A DNA stretch of 64,000 nucleotides from Ralstonia insidiosa. GTDB taxonomy: Bacteria > Pseudomonadota > Gammaproteobacteria > Burkholderiales > Burkholderiaceae. This document shows, piece after piece, positions 32,295-45,304 of the stretch (its first letter is position 1; every line of letters begins with the position of its first letter). The notes under the pieces are model-generated. The model was not told the origin of the DNA. It worked only from the letters and a program-made list of their open reading frames with translations, and ran no database searches. The translations under genes and the position numbers were made by a program. The stretch covers positions 1 to 64,000 of the forward strand of contig NZ_VZPV01000001.1 in NCBI RefSeq assembly GCF_008801405.1, given 5' to 3'.

Positions 32295-33011
32295 ATGGAA
32301 ACCACGCTCTACTACTGGCCCGAGATCCAGGGCCGCGGTGAATTCATCCGCCTCGCGCTCGAACAGGCCGCCGTGCCGTACGCCGACCTCGGCCGCGAAG
32401 ACGAGGCCGCCATCGAAACGTTCCTCGACGATGCCGGCATCATCACACCGCCCTTCGCGCCGCCCTTTCTGGTGGCTGGCGAACTGGTGATCGCGCAAAC
32501 GGCCAACATCCTGCTCTACCTGGGCCAGCACTACGGCCTGGCGCCGCAGGACGAGGCCGGCGGCCTATGGACGCACAGCCTGCAACTCACCATTGCCGAC
32601 TTCGTGGTGGAGATTCACGACACGCACCACCCGATTGCCTCCTGCGAGTACTACGAAGACCAGCAGACCGAAGCGCTGCGCCGCGCACAGGATTTCCTGA
32701 CCCACCGCGCGCCCAAGTTCCTGCATTACTTCGAGCGCGTGCTCGATCGCAATCCCGCCGGCCCGACCTGGGCGGTGCGTGATGCACTCACCTACGTGGA
32801 TTTGTCGCTGTTCCAGATCGTGGCAGGGCTGCGCTATGCGTTTCCGCGTCACATGCAGCGCTATGAACGCACGCTGCCGCATCTCGCCGCACTGCATGAC
32901 CGCGTGGCCGCGCAGCCGAACATTGCGGCGTATCTGCAATCGCCACGGCGCATTCCGTTCAATACGATGGGCATCTTCCGCCACTACCCGGAACTCGATG
33001 CGCTGAAATGA
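32295..33011 (+). CDS. glutathione S-transferase
   Basis: A GST-fold protein of 238 residues. The N-terminal thioredoxin-like domain contains YYWPEIQGRGEFIRLALEQ and the glutathione-binding motif AQTANILLYLGQHYGL, with Gln-Thr-Ala replacing the usual Glu-Ser-Xaa. The C-terminal domain is all helical. It is divergent from the MFS gene. The ATG at 32295 gives the standard GST N terminus. Confidence 0.85.
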   Translation: METTLYYWPEIQGRGEFIRLALEQAAVPYADLGREDEAAIETFLDDAGIITPPFAPPFLVAGELVIAQTANILLYLGQHYGLAPQDEAGGLWTHSLQLTIADFVVEIHDTHHPIASCEYYEDQQTEALRRAQDFLTHRAPKFLHYFERVLDRNPAGPTWAVRDALTYVDLSLFQIVAGLRYAFPRHMQRYERTLPHLAALHDRVAAQPNIAAYLQSPRRIPFNTMGIFRHYPELDALK

Positions 33012-33013
33012 CA

Positions 33014-33034
33014 AACCCGGCGCCAGGCCGGGTT
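33014..33034 (+). terminator. hairpin after the GST gene
   Basis: AACCCGGC (33014-33021), a 5-nt loop and GCCGGGTT (33027-33034), right after the stop codon. The T-run is weak, so termination may be partial. Confidence 0.55.
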
Positions 33035-33075
33035 CTATCCAACACATGGTGCGCATCTGCGCACTCGCGCAGCAC

Positions 33076-33303
33076 TTACACCCCGATGGGCTGATCCACG
33101 TGGCCGAGGCAGAAGCCGCGATGGTCGTGATGCGTGCACATCGGCATGACCTCGTAGCCGGCGGCGCGCAGCAGCACCGCGCGAGCAGCCACCTCGACCG
33201 GGGGCAGGGGCTGCCCGGTTTCGGTGTCACGCACCAGCCTGCCGAGTTGGGCAAACGGCTGGCGCAGCAGATGGTCCAGATCCAGCGAACCGCAGTACCG
33301 CAT
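33076..33303 (-). CDS. small hypothetical protein, Cys/His-rich C terminus
   Basis: A 75-residue protein not assigned to a family. The C terminus reads MCTHHDHRGFCLGHVD, with two Cys and four His close together, which could bind a metal. The rest is amphipathic helix. The ATG at 33303 fits the coding pattern better than the longer frame. It lies 59 bp beyond the second small gene on the same strand. Confidence 0.5.
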   Translation of the reverse strand: MRYCGSLDLDHLLRQPFAQLGRLVRDTETGQPLPPVEVAARAVLLRAAGYEVMPMCTHHDHRGFCLGHVDQPIGV

Positions 33304-33362
33304 CACATCACCACCTAGAAAACGCCTGCGCAGGCCGGCACGACAAGGCCGGTGCGCACAGG

Positions 33363-33584
33363 TCACATCGATTCGTGCGCCAACTCGGTTTGCACGACCA
33401 GCGTCTCGCGCATGCGCGCATAGGCAGCGCGTTGCGCCCAGATGGCATCCGTCAACGCGGCGATCAATGCCTCGCGCGGCAAACTCTCGGGCGACACACC
33501 AAACTGCTGCCGTACGGTAGATAGCGCCTCCGTCACTTCACTGCGCCATCGGCGGCTCGACTCACTGCTGACTTGCTGGGTCAT
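33363..33584 (-). CDS. small hypothetical protein
   Basis: A 73-residue soluble, helical protein beginning MTQQVSSESSRRWRSEV. The ATG at 33584 follows AACGAGAACA, a modest ribosome-binding site. No family is recognised. It probably forms a two-gene unit with the downstream Cys/His-rich gene. Confidence 0.5.
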   Translation of the reverse strand: MTQQVSSESSRRWRSEVTEALSTVRQQFGVSPESLPREALIAALTDAIWAQRAAYARMRETLVVQTELAHESM

Positions 33585-33887
33585 GTTGTTCTCGTTGGTC
33601 GGTTGTAGCGCGGAGGGCGGCGGGCTTAAGCCCACTCTGACCGTGCTGGAGAAGGGATTGGCGGAATGGGTTCCGCTCTTGCCCATGAGAACGGCAGGTG
33701 GGACTGAAACTTGATTGCCACGGCGAGGGGTTAGCACCCACCCTCCCCCGAGCGGGCTCCCCTATTCGCGCAGCAACTTCGCCACCTTTGACCCCGTGAG
33801 CGGACGCGTGATCACAGAGAAAGGGCTGGAGCAGTTGCGCTTTGATCCAGCCAAGGCGCAGCCGGCCAACGCGGCCGACCCGTGCCG
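33585..33887. other. gap with a possible gene relic
   Basis: No intact gene is seen. On the plus strand an open stretch from about 33,716 to 33,891 ends with SGRVITEKGLEQLRFDPAKAQP and a TAG stop, which looks like the C terminus of a lost protein. Upstream, a different frame reads LKPTLTVLEKGLAEW, faintly like the end of an HxlR-type regulator. Neither has a plausible start. This may be decayed coding sequence. Confidence 0.3.
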
Positions 33888-35033
33888 TTAGTCGGCGCTC
33901 AGCACGCGCAGGCGGACGAGGCCATCCCAGCGGGCCTGCAGCGCCGCGGCGATGCGAGCGCGCTCAGCGGCCAGCGCGGGCGGCAGGATCAGGTCCATCT
34001 CGACCGCGCCATCCACGTAATGCAGCACGCAGTGGCGAGCATCGAGCAGCGAGCCGGCCGGCAGCAGTTGGGCCAGCGCAGCTTGCAGCGCATCGCGGTC
34101 AGGCAACGGCAGCGGATCGGTGGAAACACGCTCACGCGGGTCAACGTGGATCTGCACGTCGAGCACCGCCATGGCGGTGTGTGCGGCCAGCACGCTGGCG
34201 CGGGCACGCACGGCGATGGCATGGCCTTCGCTGACCGACACACGCGGGTCCACTTCGATATGCGCATCCACCAGAGCCTGGTCCCCCGTCACGCGCGTGC
34301 GCAGGTCGTGCACGCTGAGCACACCCGGCGTAGCTGCCAGGCTTGCGCGGATGTCCTGTACCTCTGAGGGCGGCAGCGCGCGGTCCATCAGATCGTTGAG
34401 CGCCTCCCACGCGAAGCGCAGGCCGACGCGGCCGATCATCAGCCCCACCACGACGGCGGCCAATGGATCCAGCCAGTGGTAGCCCATCAGGTTGCCCGCC
34501 ACGCCCACCGCTGCCACCAGTGACGACACCGCATCGGAGCGCGCATGCCACGCATTGGCAATCAGCATGCGCGAGCCAATGCGCTTGGCCACGGCCAGCA
34601 TGTAGCGGAACAGCCCTTCCTTGGCGGCCAGCGCAATCAGCGCCACCACCAGCGCCAAGCCGTGCACCGGCGCCGGCCCCTGCGGCGAGCGCAGGCTGTC
34701 CACGGCCGCCCAGATCATGCCCGCACCGGCCGCCACCAAGAGCAGGCCCAACCCGAGCGACGCCGCGTTTTCGTAGCGCGCGTGACCGTACTGGTGGTCT
34801 TCGTCCGGCCCCTTGTGGCTGTTGCGGTTGGCGATGAAGACGATGCCGTCGGCAATCAGGTCCGACAGCGTGTGCAGACCGTCCGCCACCAGCCCCTGCG
34901 AGTGCGACCACAGCCCAGCCGCAATCTGCCCCGCCGAGAGCAGGCAATTGACCCCCGCGCTCACGAGTGTGGAACGTTCAGCGCTCTGCTGGCGCGTGGC
35001 AGCCGATGGAGTGGTGGGCAGGTTGGGCGTCAT
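33888..35033 (-). CDS. cation diffusion facilitator (metal exporter)
   Basis: A CDF-family inner-membrane protein of 381 residues with about six membrane segments and a cytoplasmic C-terminal domain. Metal-site motifs HTLSD near residue 54 and HARSD near residue 163 have the HxxxD form. Signature residues SAGVNCLLSAGQIAAGLWSH begin the first segment. The likely substrates are Zn, Fe or Mn exchanged for protons. The ATG at 35033 is chosen; the frame continues upstream antisense to the response-regulator gene, which is spurious. Confidence 0.88.
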   Translation of the reverse strand: MTPNLPTTPSAATRQQSAERSTLVSAGVNCLLSAGQIAAGLWSHSQGLVADGLHTLSDLIADGIVFIANRNSHKGPDEDHQYGHARYENAASLGLGLLLVAAGAGMIWAAVDSLRSPQGPAPVHGLALVVALIALAAKEGLFRYMLAVAKRIGSRMLIANAWHARSDAVSSLVAAVGVAGNLMGYHWLDPLAAVVVGLMIGRVGLRFAWEALNDLMDRALPPSEVQDIRASLAATPGVLSVHDLRTRVTGDQALVDAHIEVDPRVSVSEGHAIAVRARASVLAAHTAMAVLDVQIHVDPRERVSTDPLPLPDRDALQAALAQLLPAGSLLDARHCVLHYVDGAVEMDLILPPALAAERARIAAALQARWDGLVRLRVLSAD

Positions 35034-35261
35034 GGCAATTGACAGATTTGGAGCGCGTGCATTGTGCCATGTACAGCGGTACGCCTTCGAGTCAGACGCG
35101 CAACCACGTTTGTGACATGTCTTAACGAATTTGCACCAGAAGTGAGCAGATAGCGGCGCATTAATAAGACTTTTCCGATTTTCCCTCGTAGCTGCTTCAG
35201 CGATTCTCAGCAATGCGGCAAACAGGTTGCCGCACGTTACGCGCCCTGGAGACTTGTTGAT
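35034..35261. promoter_or_regulatory. divergent control region of the CDF and bvgA-like genes
   Basis: The gap holds a perfect inverted repeat TGCGGCAA (35214-35221), loop ACAGG, TTGCCGCA (35227-35234), 27 bp before the response-regulator start. It also contains GACATGTC near 35,114. The first could be an operator or a 5'-UTR hairpin for autoregulation. No clear promoter hexamers are assigned. Confidence 0.45.
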
Positions 35262-35930
35262 ATGCAGCCCCCCATCCAACTCGTGATTGCAGATGACCAC
35301 CCTGGCGTGGTGGCTGCGGTGCGGCACCTCGTTTCGCGGGTCGACGGCTTCGAGGTGGTGGGAGAAGCCGGCAGCGCCGACGAACTGCTCGCGGTGCTCG
35401 GTCGCGTGCGCTGCGACATCGCCATCACCGACTACGCCATGCCTGGCAGCCGCTACGGCGACGGCATCGTCCTGCTCGAATTCCTCGCGCGCCGGCATCC
35501 GGACCTGCGCATCATGGTGCTGACCATGCTGGAGACGCGCGCCCTGATGAGCAACATCCTGCGCGCCGGCATCAAGGTCATCGTCAGCAAGGCTGACGAG
35601 CCGCGCCACATTCTCGAAGGCGTGCGCGCCGCACTGAGCGACCGCATCTATCTCTCGCCGCAACTCGACGCCCAGCTCATCCGCCGCACGGTCGCACCGG
35701 AGCCGGCCGAGAACGACCCAATCAACCTGCTCGGCAAGCGTGAGCTGGAAGTGCTGCGCATGTACGTGACCGGCATGACGGTCAGCGAGATTGCTGTGCG
35801 GCTGAACCGCAGCGTCAAGACCATCAGCGCGCAAAAGCAGGCCGGCATGCGCAAGCTTGCGCTGACCACCGAAGCCGCGCTGTTCGACTTTGCCGTGCGG
35901 CACGGCTTGCTTGGCACCGCCGAGGGTTAA
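35262..35930 (+). CDS. BvgA/EvgA-like response regulator, LuxR-type
   Basis: Response regulator of 222 residues. The receiver has acidic residues ADD (10-12), phospho-Asp D57 in ITDYAMPG and a Lys in VIVSKAD near 110. The C-terminal LuxR helix-turn-helix (about 150-210) includes LGKRELEVLRMYVTGMTVSEIA and LNRSVKTISAQK. It lies 3 bp before a BvgS-type kinase, so the pair is a complete phosphorelay output. Target genes are unknown. Confidence 0.9.
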   Translation: MQPPIQLVIADDHPGVVAAVRHLVSRVDGFEVVGEAGSADELLAVLGRVRCDIAITDYAMPGSRYGDGIVLLEFLARRHPDLRIMVLTMLETRALMSNILRAGIKVIVSKADEPRHILEGVRAALSDRIYLSPQLDAQLIRRTVAPEPAENDPINLLGKRELEVLRMYVTGMTVSEIAVRLNRSVKTISAQKQAGMRKLALTTEAALFDFAVRHGLLGTAEG

Positions 35931-35933
35931 GTC

Positions 35934-40301
<4,368 letters not shown>

Positions 40302-40389
40302 GGAAAATCCGTTTCAAGCGCCTGATGATCCACTTCTAGACGTTCCTTTCCAATCGGTCGATTGACTCGACCGGGGCCGCCTTCTACGA

Positions 40390-40433
40390 TGACATCGATC
40401 AATGTCACATTAAGAGGCGCCCATGATGTCATG
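40390..40433. promoter_or_regulatory. operator-like inverted repeats before the monooxygenase gene
   Basis: TGACAT (40390-40395), CGATCA, ATGTCA (40402-40407) is a perfect 6-6-6 inverted repeat. A second one, CATGA-TG-TCATG (40422-40433), lies 14 bp further on and repeats the ATGTCA word. Both lie 20-65 bp before the GTG start. They look like sites for a dimeric repressor or activator, perhaps the MerR or an unseen TetR protein. Confidence 0.55.
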
Positions 40434-40454
40434 TGGTGCCCGCGGAGACACCAC

Positions 40455-42080
40455 GTGAACGCACGGTCCGATTTTCCTCGCGCCGATTCCTCTGCTACGG
40501 CCGCCCACGGCAGCGATGCCCCCGCGCTGGTCGACGTTGCCATCATCGGCACCGGCTTTGCCGGGCTGGGCATGGCGATCCAGCTCAAGCAGCATGGCAT
40601 CGACAATTTCCTGGTCTTCGAGAAGGCCGGTTCGGTGGGGGGCACGTGGCGCGACAACCACTACCCGGGGTGCGCGTGCGATGTGCAATCGCACCTGTAC
40701 TCGTTTTCGTTCGCGCCCAATCCGGACTGGTCGCGCATGTATTCGCCGCAGCCAGAAATCCGCGCGTATCTGGAGCGCTGCACCGACGAGTTTGGCGTGC
40801 GGCCGCATGTGCGCTTCCACCATGAGCTGACGCGCGCGGCCTTTAACGAAGCGGCCGGCGCATGGGATCTGGACATGGCCGACGGCCGCCGCTACCGCGC
40901 CCGGGTGCTCATCTCGGGCATGGGTGGCCTGAGCCGCCCGTCGTGGCCGAACATTCCCGGCATCGAAACCTTCCAGGGCAAGGCCTTCCACTCGCAGCTG
41001 TGGGAACACGACTACGACCTGCGCGGCAAGCGCGTCGCCGTGATCGGCACGGGCGCATCCGCCATCCAGTTCGTCCCGCAGATCGCCCCCAAGGCCGGCC
41101 GCGTTGACCTGTACCAACGCACCCCACCGTGGATCCTGCCCAAGCCCGATCGCAAGGTCTCGCGCGCCGAGCACTGGCTGTTCCGCCACCTGCCCTTCAC
41201 GCAAAAGCTGATGCGCACCAGCATCTACTGGATGCTCGAATCGCGCGTGCTGGGCTTTGTGATTCACCCGAAGCTCATGAAGGCCGTCGAGCGCATGGCA
41301 CGCAGCCACATCAAGCGCCGCATTGCCGACCCAGTACTGCGCGAGAAGGTCACGCCCGACTACACCATCGGCTGCAAGCGCATCCTGATCTCGAACGACT
41401 ACTACCCGGCCCTCACCCGCGAGAACGTGGACGTCATCACCACCGGCATCGCACGTGTGGAGCCCAACGCCATCGTCACCACCGACGGCACGCGGCGCGA
41501 AGTCGATTGCCTGATCTTCGGCACGGGTTTCCACGCGACGGACCCGTTCCCGCGCGGCGTGCTGCGCGGCAGCCAGGGCGTGGACATTGTCGATGCGTGG
41601 GACAAGCACGGTGCCGAGGCCTACCTGGGCACGACGGTGTCCGGCTTCCCGAATTTCTTCATGGTGGTGGGCCCGAACACCGGGCTCGGCCACTCGTCGA
41701 TGGTGTTCATGATCGAGTCGCAGGTGGCGTACATCGTGGATGCGCTCAAGTCGATGCGCGCACACAACGTCGCAACGATCGACGTACGCCTCGACGTGCA
41801 ACGCCGCTTCAACGACAGCATCCAGAAGCGCCTGTCGAACGCCATCTGGTCCGCCGGCGGCTGCGTGAGCTGGTACCTGGATCCGAAGACCGGCAAGAAC
41901 ACCACGCTGTGGCCGGGATTCACGTGGCAGTTCCGCCGTGCGACCGCGCATTTCCGCCTGGCCGATTACCGCACGCGCCCGATGGCGGTGCCCAAGGGCG
42001 TGCCGCTGCGCGTGCCTGCTCGCACGGTGCCCACGGCCGCCGAGAACACCGCCAACGAAGAAGCGCTCGACCGTGCTTAA
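40455..42080 (+). CDS. flavin monooxygenase, Baeyer-Villiger type
   Basis: A protein of 541 residues. The FAD motif is IGTGFAGLGMAI near residue 27 and the NADPH motif is VIGTGASAIQ near residue 196. The stretch FQGKAFHSQLWEHD between them follows the Baeyer-Villiger fingerprint FxGxxxHxxxW, and GGTWRDNHYPGCACDV is typical of cyclohexanone-type enzymes. The GTG at 40455 has GGAGAC upstream; the longer frame would run through the operator repeats. It probably inserts oxygen into a ketone using NADPH and O2. It leads a cluster with an SDR and hydrolases that could form and cleave the ester. Confidence 0.87.
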   Translation: MNARSDFPRADSSATAAHGSDAPALVDVAIIGTGFAGLGMAIQLKQHGIDNFLVFEKAGSVGGTWRDNHYPGCACDVQSHLYSFSFAPNPDWSRMYSPQPEIRAYLERCTDEFGVRPHVRFHHELTRAAFNEAAGAWDLDMADGRRYRARVLISGMGGLSRPSWPNIPGIETFQGKAFHSQLWEHDYDLRGKRVAVIGTGASAIQFVPQIAPKAGRVDLYQRTPPWILPKPDRKVSRAEHWLFRHLPFTQKLMRTSIYWMLESRVLGFVIHPKLMKAVERMARSHIKRRIADPVLREKVTPDYTIGCKRILISNDYYPALTRENVDVITTGIARVEPNAIVTTDGTRREVDCLIFGTGFHATDPFPRGVLRGSQGVDIVDAWDKHGAEAYLGTTVSGFPNFFMVVGPNTGLGHSSMVFMIESQVAYIVDALKSMRAHNVATIDVRLDVQRRFNDSIQKRLSNAIWSAGGCVSWYLDPKTGKNTTLWPGFTWQFRRATAHFRLADYRTRPMAVPKGVPLRVPARTVPTAAENTANEEALDRA

Positions 42081-42112
42081 CACCCGATCCAGGCATTGCC
42101 GCCAACGCAGGC

Positions 42113-42350
42113 GCCCAGACGGTTTGGCCTTTGACGTTCCTGCCCTAGATGGCGCCTTGAATTTCTGTTGCAGGGAGGAAAAAGGAAGGGGAACTGTCTG
42201 AGCGAAGCGAGTTTTCCCCTTCCCCTCCCTGCGACAGAAATTCAAGGAGGGGGTCGCCATCTCGGGCGCGCCTTTCTTTGCTTACTTTCTTTGGCAAGAC
42301 AAAGAAAGTGAGTCAGCCCCGGCAGGGGATGAAACAAGGGATGCACCACC
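42113..42350 (+). repeat. structured intergenic repeat, copy 3
   Basis: The lower stem of hairpin A is CCTTGAATTTCTGT with ACAGAAATTCAAGG, the middle stem is CAGGGAGG with CCTCCCTG, and the loop contains TGTCTGAGCGAAGCGAG. Hairpin B is CTTACTTTCTTTG, GCAAGA, CAAAGAAAGTGAG. Unlike copies 1 and 2, it lies between two co-directional genes, the monooxygenase and the SDR. It may therefore divide the operon or set relative expression. Confidence 0.8.
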
Positions 42351-42390
42351 AGCACGTGCAAGACAAGCAGAGACAACCGGAGACCCCGTC

Positions 42391-43281
42391 ATGAAGTCAT
42401 TCAACAACAAGGTTGCCGCCATTACCGGCGCCGCGTCCGGCATGGGCCGCACGCTGGCGCTGCAGTTGGCACGCGAAGGCTGCCACCTCGCGCTGGCCGA
42501 TCGCAACGAAGCCGCCCTCGCACAGACGCTGCAACTGGTGCGCGCACATGAAGGCGACCGCATCCGCGTCACCACCCACGCCGTCGACGTGGCCGACCGC
42601 GCCGCCGTCTACCGCTGGGCCGAAGAAGCGAACGCCGCGCACGGCAAGGTCAACCTGATCTTCAACAATGCGGGCGTGGCGCTGTCCAGCACGATCGAAG
42701 GCATGGACGACGACGAGCTGGCCTGGATCATGAACATCAACTTCTGGGGCGTCGTGCACGGTACCAAGGCGTTCCTGCCGCTGATCAAGGCGACGGGCGA
42801 TGGGCACATCATCAATACGTCGAGCATCTTCGGGATCTTCGCGCAGCCAGGCATGGGCGCCTACAACGCCAGCAAATACGCCGTGCGCGGCTACACCGAG
42901 GCGCTGCGCCAGGAGCTGGACCTGATGAACTGCGGCGTCTCTGCCACGTGCGTGCACCCCGGTGGCATCAAGACCAACATCGCCAAGTCGAGCCGCGTGT
43001 CACCGAGCATGAACGGCTTCCTCGTCCGCGATGAGCAGCAGGGCAAAGAAGAGTTCGAGAAGTTCTTCATCACCAGCGCCGAAAAGGCTGCCGAAGTGAT
43101 CCTCGATGGCGTGCGCAAGAACAAGCGCCGCGTGCTGATTGGCCCCGACGCCCACGCTGCTGATGTGATGGCCCGCGTGCTGCCCGCCGCGTATCAGGCG
43201 CTGGTCGTTCGCGAAGCGCGCCGCACGCGCAAGAAAGCATTGAGCGAAGGCACCGCGCCTGCCACCGCACGCGCCAAGTAG
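42391..43281 (+). CDS. short-chain dehydrogenase/reductase
   Basis: A classical SDR of 296 residues. The cofactor motif is TGAASGMGR (residues about 11-19), NAG is near residue 92, the catalytic Ser is in NTSSIFG and the Tyr/Lys pair is YNASK near residue 155. The C-terminal extension is Lys/Arg-rich. It probably interconverts an alcohol and the ketone used by the adjacent monooxygenase. The next gene begins 10 bp later, so they share an operon. Confidence 0.9.
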   Translation: MKSFNNKVAAITGAASGMGRTLALQLAREGCHLALADRNEAALAQTLQLVRAHEGDRIRVTTHAVDVADRAAVYRWAEEANAAHGKVNLIFNNAGVALSSTIEGMDDDELAWIMNINFWGVVHGTKAFLPLIKATGDGHIINTSSIFGIFAQPGMGAYNASKYAVRGYTEALRQELDLMNCGVSATCVHPGGIKTNIAKSSRVSPSMNGFLVRDEQQGKEEFEKFFITSAEKAAEVILDGVRKNKRRVLIGPDAHAADVMARVLPAAYQALVVREARRTRKKALSEGTAPATARAK

Positions 43282-43291
43282 GAGGCTGCCC

Positions 43292-44320
43292 ATGAACACA
43301 GCCACCACCGTTGAACGTGAACAATTCGCCAGCCCGCCGCGCGCGAATCTGCTCAACGTTGCACGCGCGATGCTGCGCCCGGGCCGCATCGGCCTGCGCA
43401 GCATCGCGCGCGACGTGCTGATCGCCCGTTACGCCAAGCCGCAATCGCGCTACCTGCCGCTGATGGGCACGCGCGTGCATTACACCGATGAAGGTGCCGC
43501 CAATGCGGAAGGCACGCTGCTGCTGATCCACGGCTTCGGGGCATCGCTGCATACGTGGGATGGCGTACTGCCGCAACTCACGCGGCGCTATCGCGTGATC
43601 CGGCTGGACCTGCCGCCGTTCGGCATCACCGGCCCGCTGCGCGACGCGCAAGGCCGCCCGCGTGCGATGGAGCTGCCGCTGTACCGCGATTTCATCGACG
43701 CGTTTGTCGATTCGCTGGGCTTGTCGAAACTCACACTGATCGGCAACTCGCTCGGCGGCATGGTGTCGTGGGACTTTGCCGTGCGGCATCCAGGCCGCGT
43801 GGAGAAACTCGTGCTGATCGACTCGGCGGGCTTCCCGATGCAGCTGCCGATCTACATCGATCTGTTCAACCACCTCGGCGTGCGGCTGACGTCTCCGTGG
43901 ATGCTGCCCGAGGGCATCATCCGCGCCGCCACGCGCGATGTGTATGGCGACCCGTCGCGCGTGTCCGAACCCACGCTGCGCCGCTATGCCGATTTCTTCT
44001 ACGCCGAAGGCGCCCGCCAGGCCATCGGCAAGATGGTGCCGAAGTTCCGCTTTGACGATGTCGATACCAGCGGGCTGGCCTCGATCCGAGTGCCCACGCT
44101 CATTTTGTGGGGCCAGCGCGACCGGTGGATCCCGCCCGCGCATGCCGGTGAATTTGCCCGCCGCATTCCCGGCGCCACGCTGCGCATGTATCCGGCGCTC
44201 GGCCATATCCCGATGGAGGAAGACCCCGTGCGCGTGGGGACCGACCTCTGTGCATTTCTAGACCAAGGCAGCGCGGCAAGCCGCCTCGCAGAAACCACAT
44301 TCCAGGAGAACCGCCCATGA
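43292..44320 (+). CDS. alpha/beta hydrolase
   Basis: A hydrolase of 342 residues with the oxyanion motif LIHGFGASLHTWD, nucleophile elbow GNSLGG near residue 152, an acid in WGQRDRWIPPAHA near 275 and the late His in LGHIPMEEDP near 304. AGGAGG precedes the ATG. The family covers esterases and lactone or C-C hydrolases. In this cluster it could cleave the ester or lactone made by the monooxygenase; that link is inferred from neighbourhood. Confidence 0.88.
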   Translation: MNTATTVEREQFASPPRANLLNVARAMLRPGRIGLRSIARDVLIARYAKPQSRYLPLMGTRVHYTDEGAANAEGTLLLIHGFGASLHTWDGVLPQLTRRYRVIRLDLPPFGITGPLRDAQGRPRAMELPLYRDFIDAFVDSLGLSKLTLIGNSLGGMVSWDFAVRHPGRVEKLVLIDSAGFPMQLPIYIDLFNHLGVRLTSPWMLPEGIIRAATRDVYGDPSRVSEPTLRRYADFFYAEGARQAIGKMVPKFRFDDVDTSGLASIRVPTLILWGQRDRWIPPAHAGEFARRIPGATLRMYPALGHIPMEEDPVRVGTDLCAFLDQGSAASRLAETTFQENRP

Positions 44321-45213
44321 TGCCAGTCCGCCGCGACGTGCATCCTCACCTGCCCGCTGATCGCATCAGCAACTGGCACGAGCGAGGCACGCACGTCACC
44401 CACTTCCTGAACGCGCTGTCGATCTTCTTCCCGACCGGCGAGCGCTTCTTCATGGACAGCGTGCGCAACTACCGCCATCTGGTGACCGACCCCGAGCTCA
44501 AGCAGGCCGTGGCCGGCTTCATCGGCCAGGAAGCCATGCACACGCGCGAGCACGTGCTGTACAACGACCTGCTCGACCGCGCCGGCCTGCCCGCCAACCG
44601 CATCGACCGCTTTGTCGGCAAGTTCCTCAACGTGCTGCGCAAGTACACGCCCAAGTCGCATCAACTGGCCGTGACGGTGGCGCTGGAACACTACACCGCC
44701 ATGCTGGCCAACCAGGTGCTGAGCCATGAAGACGGCCTGGGCCGCAACTCCGAGCCCGGCTACCGCCAGGTCTGGTTGTGGCATGCCATGGAAGAGACCG
44801 AACACAAGGCCGTGAGCTACGACGTGTGGAACCTCGCCATCAAGCCGGGCCTGCGCCGCTACATCCTGCGCACCTCGGTCATGCTGACCACCACGGTGCT
44901 GTTCTGGTCGATGGTGTTCTACGTGCACCTGCGGTTGATCTTTGCGGATCGCACCTGCAAGAACAAGTTCTTCGGCCTGGGCAAAGCGTTCCACTTCCTG
45001 TGGATTCACCCCGCGCCGCTGCGCAAGATCATTCCGGAATTCTTCGATTTCTTCCGGCCGTCCTTCCACCCGTGGGATGAAGACAATCGCGCAGCACTTG
45101 AGCGCCTGCCCAAGCTGATCTCGGAGATTGAAGCGTATGCCGCCGCCAATGGCGAAGCGCCGTCGCCGTCGATCCGGCGCAAGCTGTCGACGGCGGGTGC
45201 AGCCGGGTCCTGA
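44317..45213 (+). CDS. putative metal-dependent hydrolase (PF10118-type)
   Basis: A protein of 298 residues that overlaps the hydrolase gene by an ATGA. It contains FIGQEAMHTREH (about residue 68), ALEHYTAML near 124 and WHAMEETEHKAV near 154. These Glu-x-x-His pairs are those expected of a ferritin-like di-metal site. Families annotated as predicted metal-dependent hydrolase share this pattern. One hydrophobic stretch near 190-210 may bind the membrane. Its role in the cluster is unknown; oxygen activation is possible. Confidence 0.8.
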   Translation: MMPVRRDVHPHLPADRISNWHERGTHVTHFLNALSIFFPTGERFFMDSVRNYRHLVTDPELKQAVAGFIGQEAMHTREHVLYNDLLDRAGLPANRIDRFVGKFLNVLRKYTPKSHQLAVTVALEHYTAMLANQVLSHEDGLGRNSEPGYRQVWLWHAMEETEHKAVSYDVWNLAIKPGLRRYILRTSVMLTTTVLFWSMVFYVHLRLIFADRTCKNKFFGLGKAFHFLWIHPAPLRKIIPEFFDFFRPSFHPWDEDNRAALERLPKLISEIEAYAAANGEAPSPSIRRKLSTAGAAGS

Positions 45214-45273
45214 GCAGGCATTCAAAACACCTGCAGTACCCGTCGCATCAGGATCAAACTAGAAATAGAGAGA

Positions 45274-45296
45274 GCGCGCCCCACGCATGGGCGCGC
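45274..45296. terminator. hairpin between convergent genes
   Basis: GCGCGCCC (45274-45281), a 7-nt loop and GGGCGCGC (45289-45296). It lies just past the MerR stop codon and about 60 bp past the hydrolase-gene stop. On the minus strand it is followed by a pyrimidine-rich run, so it best serves the MerR gene. Confidence 0.6.
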
Positions 45297-45304
45297 CGGA
45301 GACA

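Noticed and set aside
40410..42260. Long minus-strand open frame over the monooxygenase
   Set aside because: The opposite strand encodes a flavoenzyme with all motifs; the shadow extends into the repeat element and has no ribosome-binding site.
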